Notes: a model not told the origin generated them from the letters alone. Counted from the first letter of the stretch, positions 42,822 through 51,392 are shown. The stretch: DNA of 64,000 nucleotides from Bacillota bacterium (GCA_023423335.1 JAFAFU010000021.1:1-64000), one strand, 5' to 3'. Translations and numbers: made by a program.

Positions 42822-43538
42822 TTATCGAATCTTAACCTCCACGGTAACGGAATACCAGTCCTTGTTAAAATAGGTCTCAGCATATTCTATGACCTTACCG
42901 CCTTCATCCACCGTATTTCTCTTAACAAAGAAGGTAACTGTGTTCTTCTTTATATTCATCAGATTTGCAATTCTGCTGTCATTTACTTCCTTTATCGAGT
43001 AATTTTCCGTAGCTCCGGCCGGAATAATATTATGCTCCGCCAGAGTTTTGTAGAAGGATTTATTTTCATATATTTTTTGTGCCTGTTCGAAACTGAATAT
43101 CCTGCTGTCCATGTAGGAGCTCTGATAAGCAATCGGCTCATTATTCACCAGACGGATTCTCCGGACGCAAACCATAGGCTGCCCAGCCGGGATGGACAGC
43201 TTTTCCGCTATGGTTTTGTTGACGATTTCCTCAATCCTGTCGACCTGCATATCTATCTTGTAGCCCTGCTGCAGCAGCTCATCACTGAAGCTGATGGAGG
43301 TCAGCTTACGGTTCATCTGCTTCTTGGCAACAAATGTCCCTAAGCCTTGTACTCCATATAAATATTCTTCGCTGATCAGATCATTAAAAGCCTTTCTGAC
43401 CGTTATGGTGGAAACTCCATATTTTTTCTTCAGCATGGATTCACTGTCGACCTTATCCCCCGGCTGCAATGCTCCTGACTTAATGGCATTGATGATATCC
43501 TGTTTAATCTGCAAATATTTTGGGACCTTATATTCCAT
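42822..43538 (-). CDS. GntR-family regulator with UTRA domain
   Basis: A 238-residue protein: an N-terminal winged helix (VPKYLQIKQDIINAIKSGALQPGDKV in two parts, then MLKKKYGVSTITVRKAFNDL) and a C-terminal UTRA effector domain (LLQQGYKIDMQVDRI, then NEPIAYQSSYMDSRIF). This is the NagR/YvoA-type group that binds sugar phosphates. Two similar palindromes, one ahead of this gene and one ahead of the PTS operon, mark its probable operators. Confidence 0.88.
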   Translation of the reverse strand: MEYKVPKYLQIKQDIINAIKSGALQPGDKVDSESMLKKKYGVSTITVRKAFNDLISEEYLYGVQGLGTFVAKKQMNRKLTSISFSDELLQQGYKIDMQVDRIEEIVNKTIAEKLSIPAGQPMVCVRRIRLVNNEPIAYQSSYMDSRIFSFEQAQKIYENKSFYKTLAEHNIIPAGATENYSIKEVNDSRIANLMNIKKNTVTFFVKRNTVDEGGKVIEYAETYFNKDWYSVTVEVKIR

Positions 43539-43558
43539 GGATTTCTTATACCTCCTAA

Positions 43559-43570
43559 TATGTTAACATA
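43559..43570. promoter_or_regulatory. Probable GntR operator ahead of its own gene
   Basis: TATGTTAACATA is a 12-base palindrome 21 bases before the GntR start. Its TTAACAT core matches the core of the 20-base palindrome upstream of the PTS operon. Confidence 0.5.
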
Positions 43571-43634
43571 ACAACCTCAAGTCATTATAACATATTATTC
43601 CGAAAGTGCAAAGCCTCCCGCTTTATTTGCACTG

Positions 43635-44027
43635 CTATTCCGGAAATTTGGCTACCGCTGCCTTTGTAGTCTCTACTGCCCGGTCGGCCAGCTCCCTGAC
43701 GGATAATTCACTGTCCGCACTCATGCTCAGTTCCAAAAAAGCCATAGTATTTAATCCTGCTACGGTATAATACTGCCCGGAGTGCCCGGCACAGAGCTCA
43801 GCCGCCACACGAAAGGGGGACGCTCCCAGCAGATCACAGGCAAATAGTACTTCTGCTCCAGGATGCTCCGGTATCTGAATATTTACCTTGTTTTGAAAGG
43901 AGGCCAGATCATCCTCTTTGGTCAAATCGATAAAGTACATCCCTTCCGTGGACCCGGCAATCATCTCAATATTTTGTCTCACACCTTCGGCATAGCCGCC
44001 ATGCCCTAATACGATAATCCTCTTCAT
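43635..44027 (-). CDS. PTS EIIA, mannose family
   Basis: A 130-residue EIIA of the mannose/fructose/sorbose family. The phosphorylated His is in VLGHGGYAEG (His9). The segment LFACDLLGASPFRVAAEL is characteristic. It takes phosphate from HPr and passes it to EIIB. GGAGGATGAT precedes ATG 44027. It is the last of four PTS genes in the operon. Confidence 0.9.
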   Translation of the reverse strand: MKRIIVLGHGGYAEGVRQNIEMIAGSTEGMYFIDLTKEDDLASFQNKVNIQIPEHPGAEVLFACDLLGASPFRVAAELCAGHSGQYYTVAGLNTMAFLELSMSADSELSVRELADRAVETTKAAVAKFPE

Positions 44028-44048
44028 ATCATCCTCCGTAATCGCTGT

Positions 44049-44912
44049 TTATGCATAAAATCCTGTTGCATAGCCTATAAAGGTCAGACCGCAGGCTATT
44101 ACAAGAATTAGTCCCATTAATTTCAGAGGAGACCATTTTCTCTTGGAATATAAGTAGTAAACAAACAAGGTCAGGAATAAGGGCAGGATCTTCGGGAAGA
44201 TGGAATTAAGCATCTTGTCCGCATCGAAGATTACCTGATTTGTCAGCAGCTCGCCCTTCGTAGCATCAAATACATCCCGGATAATCTGAACCGGCAGAGT
44301 GAAATTAACAAAGGAGGCCGTTAAAGCGCCGACGACAATCAGGCCCAGCACCGTCATGGTATCCGTCAGGGAATTCAGCTTACCTGCGGACATAAAGCCC
44401 TGCATACCTTCGATACCGGAGCGGTAACCCAGCTTAAACAGCTTCCAGCTTAAAATACAGGTTCCAAGCGGATATACCAGCATGTAGATTACCGGTCCCA
44501 GCCACCCAAGGGATGCCGCGGACTGTGAAATTGACAGGCAGATGGTCAGCAGGATCGGAATAAAGGTAGCTACCCATAAGGAATCACCGATGGCTGAAGT
44601 AGGTCCGATCAAGGCAACCTTGACGCTGCTGATTAGCTCCGGGGTGCAGGCTCCATTGGCATTGGCCTCCTCCAAACCGCAGACAACACCGTTGCAGATG
44701 GAACCTACCTGGGATTCCGTATTAAACAAGGTGATATGACGTTTTAACGCCGCTGCTTTATCTTCCTTTTTATCATATAATTCATCAATGACCGGTGCCA
44801 TGGACTGTCCGAAGGCCATTCCCAGCATACTTTCCGCCTGCTGTGAGCATCCGTTCCAGAAAAACCAATTGAAGAAGGCTTTTTTTAATGTCTTGCTGCT
44901 TAATTTCTTCAT
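44049..44912 (-). CDS. PTS EIID, mannose family
   Basis: A 287-residue membrane component of a mannose-family PTS. N-terminal soluble segment (FFNWFFWNGCSQQAESMLG) with the family motif, then GPTSAIGDSLW and two or more membrane helices in the middle and C-terminus. It builds the translocation unit with EIIC. It starts two bases after the EIIC stop. Confidence 0.9.
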   Translation of the reverse strand: MKKLSSKTLKKAFFNWFFWNGCSQQAESMLGMAFGQSMAPVIDELYDKKEDKAAALKRHITLFNTESQVGSICNGVVCGLEEANANGACTPELISSVKVALIGPTSAIGDSLWVATFIPILLTICLSISQSAASLGWLGPVIYMLVYPLGTCILSWKLFKLGYRSGIEGMQGFMSAGKLNSLTDTMTVLGLIVVGALTASFVNFTLPVQIIRDVFDATKGELLTNQVIFDADKMLNSIFPKILPLFLTLFVYYLYSKRKWSPLKLMGLILVIACGLTFIGYATGFYA

Positions 44913-44914
44913 AA

Positions 44915-45706
44915 TCAGTTATCTCCCTTCGTAGCTGTTATGCTTGTACTTGCAACGTAATACAAAACTGCGGTTATAATTGCCACAACAGCAACTGCCA
45001 TTGTGCTCAGATTAAAGTAGGTAATCAAAACAAAGCCGGCAAGGAAAATGACCACGTGATACTTTTTCTTCAGCAGGAAGGAAAGAATAATCCCCATTCC
45101 CAGGGCTGCCATCATACCGCCGAAGATCCCTAATGCGGTTGTAACCCAACCGGGGATTATGGAGGCAAAGTCACCCTGACCGGAGGCCGCTGTCATGGAG
45201 GTCAATACCAGGATTGCCGGAATGAAACGGCAGGCAAAGCCGATCAACTGACCCAGCACCAGGTTAGGTATAAACATTTTCCCGGTTTCCCCTGCTTCAG
45301 CGTATTTATTTGCCACCACATTGAGGGGCAGGTTCAATGCATAGGATATATTCCACATGATCTGACCGACCAATCCGCCGATCCCTGCAAATACAACCGC
45401 TAAGCCGATGACCTGCGTAATGTCCAGGCCCTTTCCGAATACAAGGGCACCGGCCACACCGATATAGGTGGCGTAGGATAAGTCCCAGGCAACCGCGCCG
45501 CCCGGTGTCACATTACCCATATACATAATCTGCAGGGAGATACCCACTAATACAGCGGTCTGTACATCCCCCATGATGAACCCGACCACCAGTGAAGCAA
45601 CCAACGGCCTTCCTAAGGTATACCAGCCGATGGTATTACCCACGATCGAGCCGATAGAACCCAAATACACAAACAATGCAATTAATATCATCTGATAAAT
45701 CTGCAT
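44915..45706 (-). CDS. PTS EIIC, mannose family
   Basis: A 263-residue polytopic membrane protein of the mannose/N-acetylgalactosamine EIIC type (GNTIGWYTLGRPLVASLVVG near the N-terminus, GVSLQIMYMGNVTPGGA-like segment at 55-70). It should carry an amino sugar, given the MurQ and deacetylase genes upstream. GGAGGAGAAGTT precedes the ATG. Confidence 0.9.
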   Translation of the reverse strand: MQIYQMILIALFVYLGSIGSIVGNTIGWYTLGRPLVASLVVGFIMGDVQTAVLVGISLQIMYMGNVTPGGAVAWDLSYATYIGVAGALVFGKGLDITQVIGLAVVFAGIGGLVGQIMWNISYALNLPLNVVANKYAEAGETGKMFIPNLVLGQLIGFACRFIPAILVLTSMTAASGQGDFASIIPGWVTTALGIFGGMMAALGMGIILSFLLKKKYHVVIFLAGFVLITYFNLSTMAVAVVAIITAVLYYVASTSITATKGDN

Positions 45707-45724
45707 AACTTCTCCTCCTCCGGA

Positions 45725-46213
45725 TTATATAGATTTTTTAAATGCTTCCCAACTGGTTTTTGCCGTTGACGGCAATTGCTGGAACCATACGTTAATACCC
45801 TTCTCCGTCAATCCATCCATGCTTGCCACATCCTGGCCGCTCAGATAGAAAATCCCTGTGGCGCCGCTTACTTTATGGATCGTATCCTCACGCTTCGCCA
45901 AATTCCCCAGAATTACCTGCTCGGCCGAACTGATCACATCCTTGATTTCCTCCAGCTTACTTATAGATTTAACGATGACAAGCCGGTTTGCATTGCTCTC
46001 CTCTTTCAGCAGCCTTATTGCTTCCTGGACCGTAACAATATGTGTCTTATAGGATGCCGGCACCCCCATTGTCAGGATCGACTTCAGAACCGGATTCCTG
46101 GCGCTCTCATCATCAATCGCAATAATTTCCTTGATGGATAACGTCGGACACCATGCAACAATCGTCTGACCGTGGATTAATCTGTCATCCACCCGGATAT
46201 AAGTCTTTGCCAT
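45725..46213 (-). CDS. PTS EIIB, mannose family
   Basis: AAGGAGGAACAAAA before ATG 46213 sets the start (162 residues); the longer frame reaching 46276 runs into murQ. RVDDRLIHGQTIVAW holds the phosphorylated His. The length and sequence are typical of the N-acetylgalactosamine/sorbose EIIB group. It passes phosphate from EIIA to the sugar. It follows murQ by 31 bases. Confidence 0.9.
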   Translation of the reverse strand: MAKTYIRVDDRLIHGQTIVAWCPTLSIKEIIAIDDESARNPVLKSILTMGVPASYKTHIVTVQEAIRLLKEESNANRLVIVKSISKLEEIKDVISSAEQVILGNLAKREDTIHKVSGATGIFYLSGQDVASMDGLTEKGINVWFQQLPSTAKTSWEAFKKSI

Positions 46214-46244
46214 TTTTGTTCCTCCTTTCCTTAAGATTTTTGAA

Positions 46245-47156
46245 TTACTGCTCAATGCACCTTCTGATAAAGCCATGATTTTGCTTGATTCTTTCTTTGG
46301 CCTCCTCCTTACTTTTTCCCGTCAGAAGCATGACAATCGCTTCCTTGATGGAAAATCCGCTTAGCTCCAGGCTGTTACCGGCCGTTATGCTGTCGCAGCC
46401 GGTGCTTTCCATTACAATCCGTTTCGCCCGCTCCACAAGCTTTAAATTGGTAGCCTTCATATCCACCATCAGATTACCATAAACCTTCCCGATACCAACC
46501 ATGGATGCCGTTGATATCATATTCAGAATGATTTTCTGGCAGGTCCCTGCTTTCAGCCGGGTCGATCCGGTTAAAACCTCCGGACCGGCATCCACTTCGA
46601 TTGCCGTATCCGCATAGGCTGATAGCAGGGAATTTCTGTTGCAGGAGAGCGCAATTCCTTTCGCCCCGGCCTGTCTTGCATACTTTAGAGCGCCGATTGC
46701 ATAAGGTGTCCGGCCGGAGGCCGCAATTGCAATAACAACATCCTTATTCCCTATATGGACTGCTTCCAGATCTCTGGCAGCAAGCTCCTCTGAATCCTCC
46801 GCTCCTTCCACCGCTCTGACAAATGCCTCCTCTCCGCCGGCTATGATACCGATCACTTCATTGGTGGTGGAAAACGTCGGAACACATTCCACTGCATCTA
46901 ATATCCCCAATCTTCCGCTGGTCCCCGCCCCCATATAGATCAATCTTCCCTGATCCTTCAGAGCGGCGATTACCAATCGGATGCTCTCTTCAATCTGCGG
47001 CAGCGCCTCCCGGACGGTGTCAATCACCTTTTGGTCCTCCTCATTCATAATCCGAAGCAATTCCATCGTATTCATGGTATCCAGCGCCAAGGTTTTCGGA
47101 TTCTGCCGCTCTGTGTTTAAATGATCTATTTTCATCTTATCCATAGTGCTTACCAT
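46245..47156 (-). CDS. murQ: N-acetylmuramic acid 6-phosphate etherase
   Basis: A 303-residue SIS-domain enzyme that splits the lactyl ether of MurNAc-6-phosphate to give GlcNAc-6-phosphate and lactate. The family motifs IYMGAGTSGRLGILDAVECV in two parts, SGRTPYAIGAL and GSTRLKAGTCQKIILNM are all present. It starts in ATGGTAA overlapping the deacetylase stop; an alternative ATG lies four codons later. With a PTS of the amino-sugar type next to it, it points to recovery of peptidoglycan sugars. Confidence 0.93.
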   Translation of the reverse strand: MVSTMDKMKIDHLNTERQNPKTLALDTMNTMELLRIMNEEDQKVIDTVREALPQIEESIRLVIAALKDQGRLIYMGAGTSGRLGILDAVECVPTFSTTNEVIGIIAGGEEAFVRAVEGAEDSEELAARDLEAVHIGNKDVVIAIAASGRTPYAIGALKYARQAGAKGIALSCNRNSLLSAYADTAIEVDAGPEVLTGSTRLKAGTCQKIILNMISTASMVGIGKVYGNLMVDMKATNLKLVERAKRIVMESTGCDSITAGNSLELSGFSIKEAIVMLLTGKSKEEAKERIKQNHGFIRRCIEQ

Positions 47157-47830
47157 AGCCTGTTCTCAATCAGGCTGGCATACATATAGGCTACGGTGTA
47201 TCCGTGATTATTTGATTCAATCTGACGGACCTTTCCAATCGTGGAATAGTAGTCCCGATAAGGGAAGTCGTTAATCTCTCCCTGAAAGACCGAGTATTCC
47301 TTCAGCCCGGAATACCATTGCTCAATTTCTTCCTGCTCCAGCTGAAAGTATGCCTGCGGAAGAAAACCAACCAAATCCTCAAAGTTTTCTCCGTAGATTA
47401 ACCGGAGGGAATGTCCTTTCTCCCGCAGACGCTTGACTGCGGCTGTGACCGCATCGTGGGTATTTACATGCCTCGGATGCATGGAACCGCGCCAGTGGGT
47501 AATTACCAGGTCTGCCTTTTCCTCCAGGAGATATTGTTCCAATCTCGCTGAAAATATTTCCTGGGAGGGCATATTACTTGACACATACCCCAGCCAGATC
47601 GTATCGCCGCCTAATTTTTCAGCAGCTCTTTGATTCTGGTTCAGCAGCTCCCTCAAATATTCACTCTTCGCCTCCTCGGTAGCCTCCGGGTCCTCCAGAC
47701 GCCCCTGTGTAACATGGATATAGGTGCAATGTGCTCCCTGCTTCGCATACCTCAGCATTAAGGCCCCGCCCAAAATCTCAGCGTCCAGGGAATGGGCGCC
47801 GATACTGACCACTCGTTTGATATCGCTCAT
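47150..47830 (-). CDS. PIG-L-family deacetylase-like protein, catalytic base missing
   Basis: GAGGGAGGCAATC before ATG 47830 sets the start (226 residues). It has the PIG-L/MshB fold: SIGAHSLDAEILGGAL at the N-terminus and HWRGSMHPRHVNTHDAV in the middle. In MshB-type enzymes the first motif is AHPDDE, with the first Asp as catalytic base and the second as zinc ligand. Here it reads AHSLDAE, keeping the His and the second Asp but with Leu in place of the base. It may be an atypical deacetylase or a sugar-binding protein. Its gene overlaps murQ by seven bases. Confidence 0.8.
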   Translation of the reverse strand: MSDIKRVVSIGAHSLDAEILGGALMLRYAKQGAHCTYIHVTQGRLEDPEATEEAKSEYLRELLNQNQRAAEKLGGDTIWLGYVSSNMPSQEIFSARLEQYLLEEKADLVITHWRGSMHPRHVNTHDAVTAAVKRLREKGHSLRLIYGENFEDLVGFLPQAYFQLEQEEIEQWYSGLKEYSVFQGEINDFPYRDYYSTIGKVRQIESNNHGYTVAYMYASLIENRLW

Positions 47831-47843
47831 GATTGCCTCCCTC

Positions 47844-48782
47844 TTATAATGTTTTTTGATAATCTGCAAAGGTGCGGAAAACTGTGACTCCATGTCTTTC
47901 ATAAAATCTTCTTCCCGGTTCGTCGGTCGATACAAAATACAAGTGATAGATTCCCCTCTTTTTCATTTCGGATTGCATGAGATCAAACAATATTCCGCCA
48001 ATTCCGAAATTCCTCACCTCATCCTTCACTCCGATCGGACCAAACCGCATCGGGTTTCCGTCAATCATCCTCATACAAAAGCCTGCGATTTGCTGCTCCT
48101 TATCCAGCACCAGCAGAATGCAGGCCTCAGCGGTATTGTTCTGCATGGCAATCAATGCATTACGCTTCCAACCGCCGCCAAATTCCTTCTTCAGGAATTC
48201 CAGAAGCTCCAGGGCATAGCGATATTCAAACGGACGGAAGGAGAAGCCGGCTTCCTCTGCTTTGCGAAGCTTTTCCAGGGTCTCTTCACTGATCCTGTAG
48301 TTATGGAGATCCTTACACATGGAATAGCTTTCTTTTCCCGCCTGATAACCCATATTCTCAAAAAATTGTATCGCTTCCCTGTAATTTACCTTATCAATCC
48401 CTGGGAAAAAATAATTCGGGCTGTAGGCCCCCAGGGTGATGGTTTGGGCCCCCAGAGCCTTCAGCTTCGCTTCCGCATGGCATAAAAGCCTGGTTCCGAT
48501 CCCTCTCCGCCGAAAATCACAGTCCACAAACATGACATTGATCCAGCCCTTTGTCGGTTCCAATCCGCGCTCCAGATAAGGAAATCTTCGCTTGGTTGCC
48601 AGTAAGAAGCCGATTACCCGATTCTTCTCTACGGCGACAAAGCATAGCCCGGTATCAAAATTATCATCAAATAAAGCTTGTTTACGGAATTTATGAATCG
48701 TAACGGTATCAAAGACCAGCAGCTTGTTCCATAAGGCAACCACTTCTGCTTCATACCTTTGGTTATAATTAAGTATTTCCAT
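47844..48782 (-). CDS. Protein with two GNAT acetyltransferase domains
   Basis: A 312-residue protein with two GNAT domains. The first (residues 1-150) has the motif MFVDCDFRRRGIGTRLL. The second (180-312) has IGVKDEVRNFGIGGILF and ends in FYERHGVTVFRTF. It probably acetylates an amino group, perhaps a sugar amine given its place at the head of the murQ-PTS operon. GAAGGAGGAGAATAT precedes ATG 48782. It is the first gene of the operon. Confidence 0.85.
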   Translation of the reverse strand: MEILNYNQRYEAEVVALWNKLLVFDTVTIHKFRKQALFDDNFDTGLCFVAVEKNRVIGFLLATKRRFPYLERGLEPTKGWINVMFVDCDFRRRGIGTRLLCHAEAKLKALGAQTITLGAYSPNYFFPGIDKVNYREAIQFFENMGYQAGKESYSMCKDLHNYRISEETLEKLRKAEEAGFSFRPFEYRYALELLEFLKKEFGGGWKRNALIAMQNNTAEACILLVLDKEQQIAGFCMRMIDGNPMRFGPIGVKDEVRNFGIGGILFDLMQSEMKKRGIYHLYFVSTDEPGRRFYERHGVTVFRTFADYQKTL

Positions 48783-48825
48783 ATATTCTCCTCCTTCTTT
48801 ATTGATTTATATATTTCATGCTTGT

Positions 48826-48845
48826 TATATTAACATGTTAATATA
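48826..48845. promoter_or_regulatory. 20-base palindrome, probable GntR operator of the PTS operon
   Basis: TATATTAACATGTTAATATA is a perfect 20-base palindrome about 45 bases before the first gene of the PTS operon. Its TTAACAT core recurs in the palindrome ahead of the GntR gene, so both are probably GntR sites. Confidence 0.6.
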
Positions 48846-48932
48846 TTAAGTTATTTTATTGTAGCACAGGGATTCCAGTTATGCAATGGATATTATTTCA
48901 AACAATTACAATATTTATGTAAAAAAACAAAA

Positions 48933-48966
48933 GCGGCTGACTTCGGAATATTCCAAAGTCAGCCGC
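48933..48966 (-). terminator. Terminator of the rubrerythrin gene
   Basis: GCGGCTGACTT pairs with AAGTCAGCCGC around a GGAATATTCC centre, and on the minus strand TTTTGTTTTTTT follows. It is a standard intrinsic terminator. Confidence 0.85.
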
Positions 48967-48999
48967 CGTACGTATCATGAACCTAATATCAGATTAATA

Positions 49000-49533
49000 T
49001 TAATAATTCTCTTTTCTTACCTCAAAAAAGCTCAGAGGATGAGCACATACCGGACAGATGGAAGGTGCCTTCTTGCCCATCACCAGATGTCCGCAGTTGC
49101 GGCATTCCCACATGGTCTCCTCGGCCTTTTCAAATACCTTCTGCATTTCCACATTGTTAAGAAGTGCACGGTATCTTTCCTCATGAGATTTCTCAATCTT
49201 GGCAACCATTCTGAACTGAGCCGCCAGGGAGGTAAAGCCTTCTTCCTCCGCATCCTTGGCAAAATTCGCATACATGTCGGTCCACTCGTAATTTTCACCT
49301 TCAGCAGCATGAAGAAGATTTGCGGCAGTATCACCCAGCTCGCCTAGTGCTTTAAACCAAAGCTTTGCATGCTCCTTCTCATTGTTGGCAGTTGCCTCAA
49401 AGATTGCCGCGATTTGCTCATAACCTTCCTTCTTTGCAACAGAGGCAAAATATGTATATTTATTTCTTGCCTGGGACTCCCCCGCAAATGCCTCCCATAA
49501 ATTCTTCTCTGTCTTTGTACCCTTTAAATTCAT
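49000..49533 (-). CDS. rbr: Rubrerythrin
   Basis: A 177-residue protein: a four-helix diiron domain (Glu ligands in AFAGESQARNKYTYF, ATANNEKEHAKLWF, KIEKSHEERYR) and a C-terminal rubredoxin-like FeCys4 domain (WECRNCGHLVMG, then CPVCAHPLSFFEV). It reduces hydrogen peroxide in anaerobes. GGAGAGACTGGT precedes the ATG. The promoter TTGACA (49610-49615) and TAGTAT (49587-49592) are 17 bases apart on the minus strand. Confidence 0.93.
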   Translation of the reverse strand: MNLKGTKTEKNLWEAFAGESQARNKYTYFASVAKKEGYEQIAAIFEATANNEKEHAKLWFKALGELGDTAANLLHAAEGENYEWTDMYANFAKDAEEEGFTSLAAQFRMVAKIEKSHEERYRALLNNVEMQKVFEKAEETMWECRNCGHLVMGKKAPSICPVCAHPLSFFEVRKENY

Positions 49534-49631
49534 ACCAGTCTCTCCTTTTATTATGTTTTAGACAATATTAGTAATCGTTCCTATTTATACTATAATATAA
49601 TTCGCTTTTTGTCAATGATTTGATGAAAAAT

Positions 49632-49662
49632 ATTATCATTTATCAGAAGGATAAATGATAAT
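49632..49662. promoter_or_regulatory. 13-base inverted repeat upstream of rbr, PerR/Fur-like
   Basis: ATTATCATTTATC and GATAAATGATAAT form a perfect inverted repeat around AGAAG. It is 17 bases upstream of the rbr -35. The GATAAATGATAAT half looks like PerR or Fur boxes. It could also be a second hairpin after the collagen gene, which is less likely since it follows the terminator. Confidence 0.4.
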
Positions 49663-49666
49663 GGAT

Positions 49667-49703
49667 AAAAGGGAAGCATTATATATCAGCTGCTTCCCTT
49701 TTT
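49667..49703 (-). terminator. Terminator of the collagen-like operon
   Basis: AAAAGGGAAGCA pairs with TGCTTCCCTTTT around a 12-base loop. On the minus strand, which is the coding strand of the collagen gene, it ends in TTCCCTTTTAT. Confidence 0.7.
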
Positions 49704-49767
49704 CATGTTGTTTAAATTTTTTAACTTCAATCTTCCTTTCGGGTCTGTTGCAGTTTCTGATTATTAA

Positions 49768-50874
49768 TCAGCTTAGCCGGATGATCATCAGGGATGCCCC
49801 TGCTCCATTATTCAACAGGATTGCCGAGCCTAAAATCGATGCAAACATCTGTAAGGATACCGTTGCTCCAACTCCTAGGTTGATTTCAATTTCATTTGTA
49901 TAATTGGATAAGGATATGAGCGGCTGAATCGTTGATGCCGTATTGGGCGATCCGTTAATGACCAGCCGTGCTCCCAATAACAGGGAGGTCGTTGTATTAA
50001 TATGATAGGAAATCCGGTAAAGGCCAAACGTATTGATTGTAAAAACTGTATTTGCACCATTTACCGTGATATTCGGAGATAACAGTTGCGTATTCGGCAG
50101 CGGGATCAGTGTTCCTCCTAATAAAACATTAATGGTTGAACCAATTGTATTCGCTGCATATCCTGCGGTGGCGGTCAGATTCGGACCGGGGGCTCCCGTC
50201 GGACCGGGGGGGCCTGCGGGACCGAGATCTCCTATGGCTCCCGTAGCTCCTGCATCCCCCGTTGGGCCGGTAGCTCCGGTGGGACCGATTTCTCCCTCCG
50301 GACCGGTGGGTCCGGTAGCTCCTATGGCTCCAACAGCTCCGGTTGCCCCGGTATTTCCTGTTGGTCCAGTGGCTCCCGTGGCTCCCGTTGGGCCGACAGC
50401 TCCAACGGCTCCTGCCACACCCGCCGGACCTGTGGCTCCCATGGGACCGATCGGACCGATACTTCCTGTGGCTCCCGTAGCTCCCGTGGCGCCGGTAGCG
50501 CCGGTAGCTCCTATGGCTCCTTCAGCCCCTTCGGCAGGGCCGGTAGCCCCGGTAGGACCGGTAGGGCCGGTCACCCCTGGAATGACAGGTGCACTAAGGG
50601 CTAATGCCATTTTTGAACTAAGCATCAGCTGGCTTTCCAAGGTGCCGTCCAGCATCTGCTGTATACTTTCATTTACATTAATTACATCCTCATAGGTTGC
50701 ATTCCCTCCTGTTAATCCAGGCAGAGAACCAAGTACAAATTGCAGCTTTTCTCCTTCGGCATTTAAAATATGACTTAGTCCAAGCTCTTCCATTGCAATA
50801 GAGGATATAATCTGATTAATCGCATCCCCTCTGGACAGAGGAGGGCTAATTGTCGGAAAGCTGGGTTGTGACAT
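49768..50874 (-). CDS. Collagen-like spore-surface protein 2, intact
   Basis: The start is ATG 50874 with GGAGGGA six bases upstream, giving 368 residues. An N-terminal domain (SFPTISPPLSRGDAINQIISS, then IAMEELGLSHILNAEGEKLQ) is shared by three proteins of this locus. Residues 100-225 are Gly-X-Thr/Pro collagen repeats. The C-terminal 130 residues are a beta domain like that of BclA (VFTINTFGLYRISYHINTTT, ending in GASLMIIRLS). BclA-type proteins form the hair-like nap of the exosporium. It lies nine bases after the C-terminal part of the interrupted collagen gene, so the two should form an operon once the element is removed. Confidence 0.85.
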   Translation of the reverse strand: MSQPSFPTISPPLSRGDAINQIISSIAMEELGLSHILNAEGEKLQFVLGSLPGLTGGNATYEDVINVNESIQQMLDGTLESQLMLSSKMALALSAPVIPGVTGPTGPTGATGPAEGAEGAIGATGATGATGATGATGSIGPIGPMGATGPAGVAGAVGAVGPTGATGATGPTGNTGATGAVGAIGATGPTGPEGEIGPTGATGPTGDAGATGAIGDLGPAGPPGPTGAPGPNLTATAGYAANTIGSTINVLLGGTLIPLPNTQLLSPNITVNGANTVFTINTFGLYRISYHINTTTSLLLGARLVINGSPNTASTIQPLISLSNYTNEIEINLGVGATVSLQMFASILGSAILLNNGAGASLMIIRLS

Positions 50875-50889
50875 ATACATTCCCTCCTT

Positions 50890-51319
50890 CTAGCTTAACC
50901 GGATTATCATTAAGGACGCACCTGCAGAGCCTCCCAACAAAACCACTGCTCCGGCTAATCCAAATAACTCCAGTGATACAGTATCATTGGCAGCAATATC
51001 AATTAATATTTCATTTGAAAAATTCGATAACGTCAGAACCGGTGTAATGGTTGATTGTACCACCGGTGCTCCATTGATGACGATTCTTGTTCCCAGCGCT
51101 AAGGCCAGAGTGATATTCACATGATAGGATATTCTATATCGCCCTGCCTCGGCAATGGTAAAGGTATCATTCGTGCCATTCACAGTAATACCCGTAGGTA
51201 ATATCTGACTATTCGGAAGCGATACTAAGGTTCCGGTGGATACAACCGTAATCGATGTACCGCTTGTATTGGCTGCAAATGCAGATGTATCCGTGATATT
51301 GGTCCCTGTGGGTCCGGTG
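50890..51319 (-). CDS. C-terminal part of the interrupted collagen-like gene
   Basis: The frame is open from the junction: one collagen triplet stretch (FTGPTGTNITD), then a BclA-type C-terminal domain (GRYRISYHVNITLALALG, ending GASLMIIRLS) closely similar to the same part of collagen protein 2. It has no start of its own at the boundary; a GTG at 51183 is only an internal codon. The N-terminal part lies at 55823-56496 beyond the serine-recombinase element. Joined at the shared core, the two give an uninterrupted 364-residue protein. Confidence 0.85.
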
Positions 51320-51340
51320 AAGCCGATAATTTATGCTCAA
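51311..51340. other. Left attachment junction of the intervening element
   Basis: GGTCCGGTG (51311-51319) is the core shared with the right junction. Just inside is the arm ATTTATGCTCAA (51329-51340), the inverse of the arm at the right end. Collagen coding sequence ends at the core. Confidence 0.75.
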
Positions 51341-51392
51341 ACAATTTAATTAAAATAATAGAGAATTTCTTTTCGGCTAAAATCCGCCTGCT

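Noticed and set aside
48886..49347. A 153-codon plus-strand open frame
   Set aside because: It is antisense to rubrerythrin and crosses its terminator. No ribosome binding site or domain was found.
50033..50695. Plus-strand open frame of Gly-Pro-Val-Ala-Pro repeats
   Set aside because: It is the reverse strand of the collagen repeats. Repetitive GC-rich codons leave every frame open; the minus-strand frame has the start, domains and terminator.
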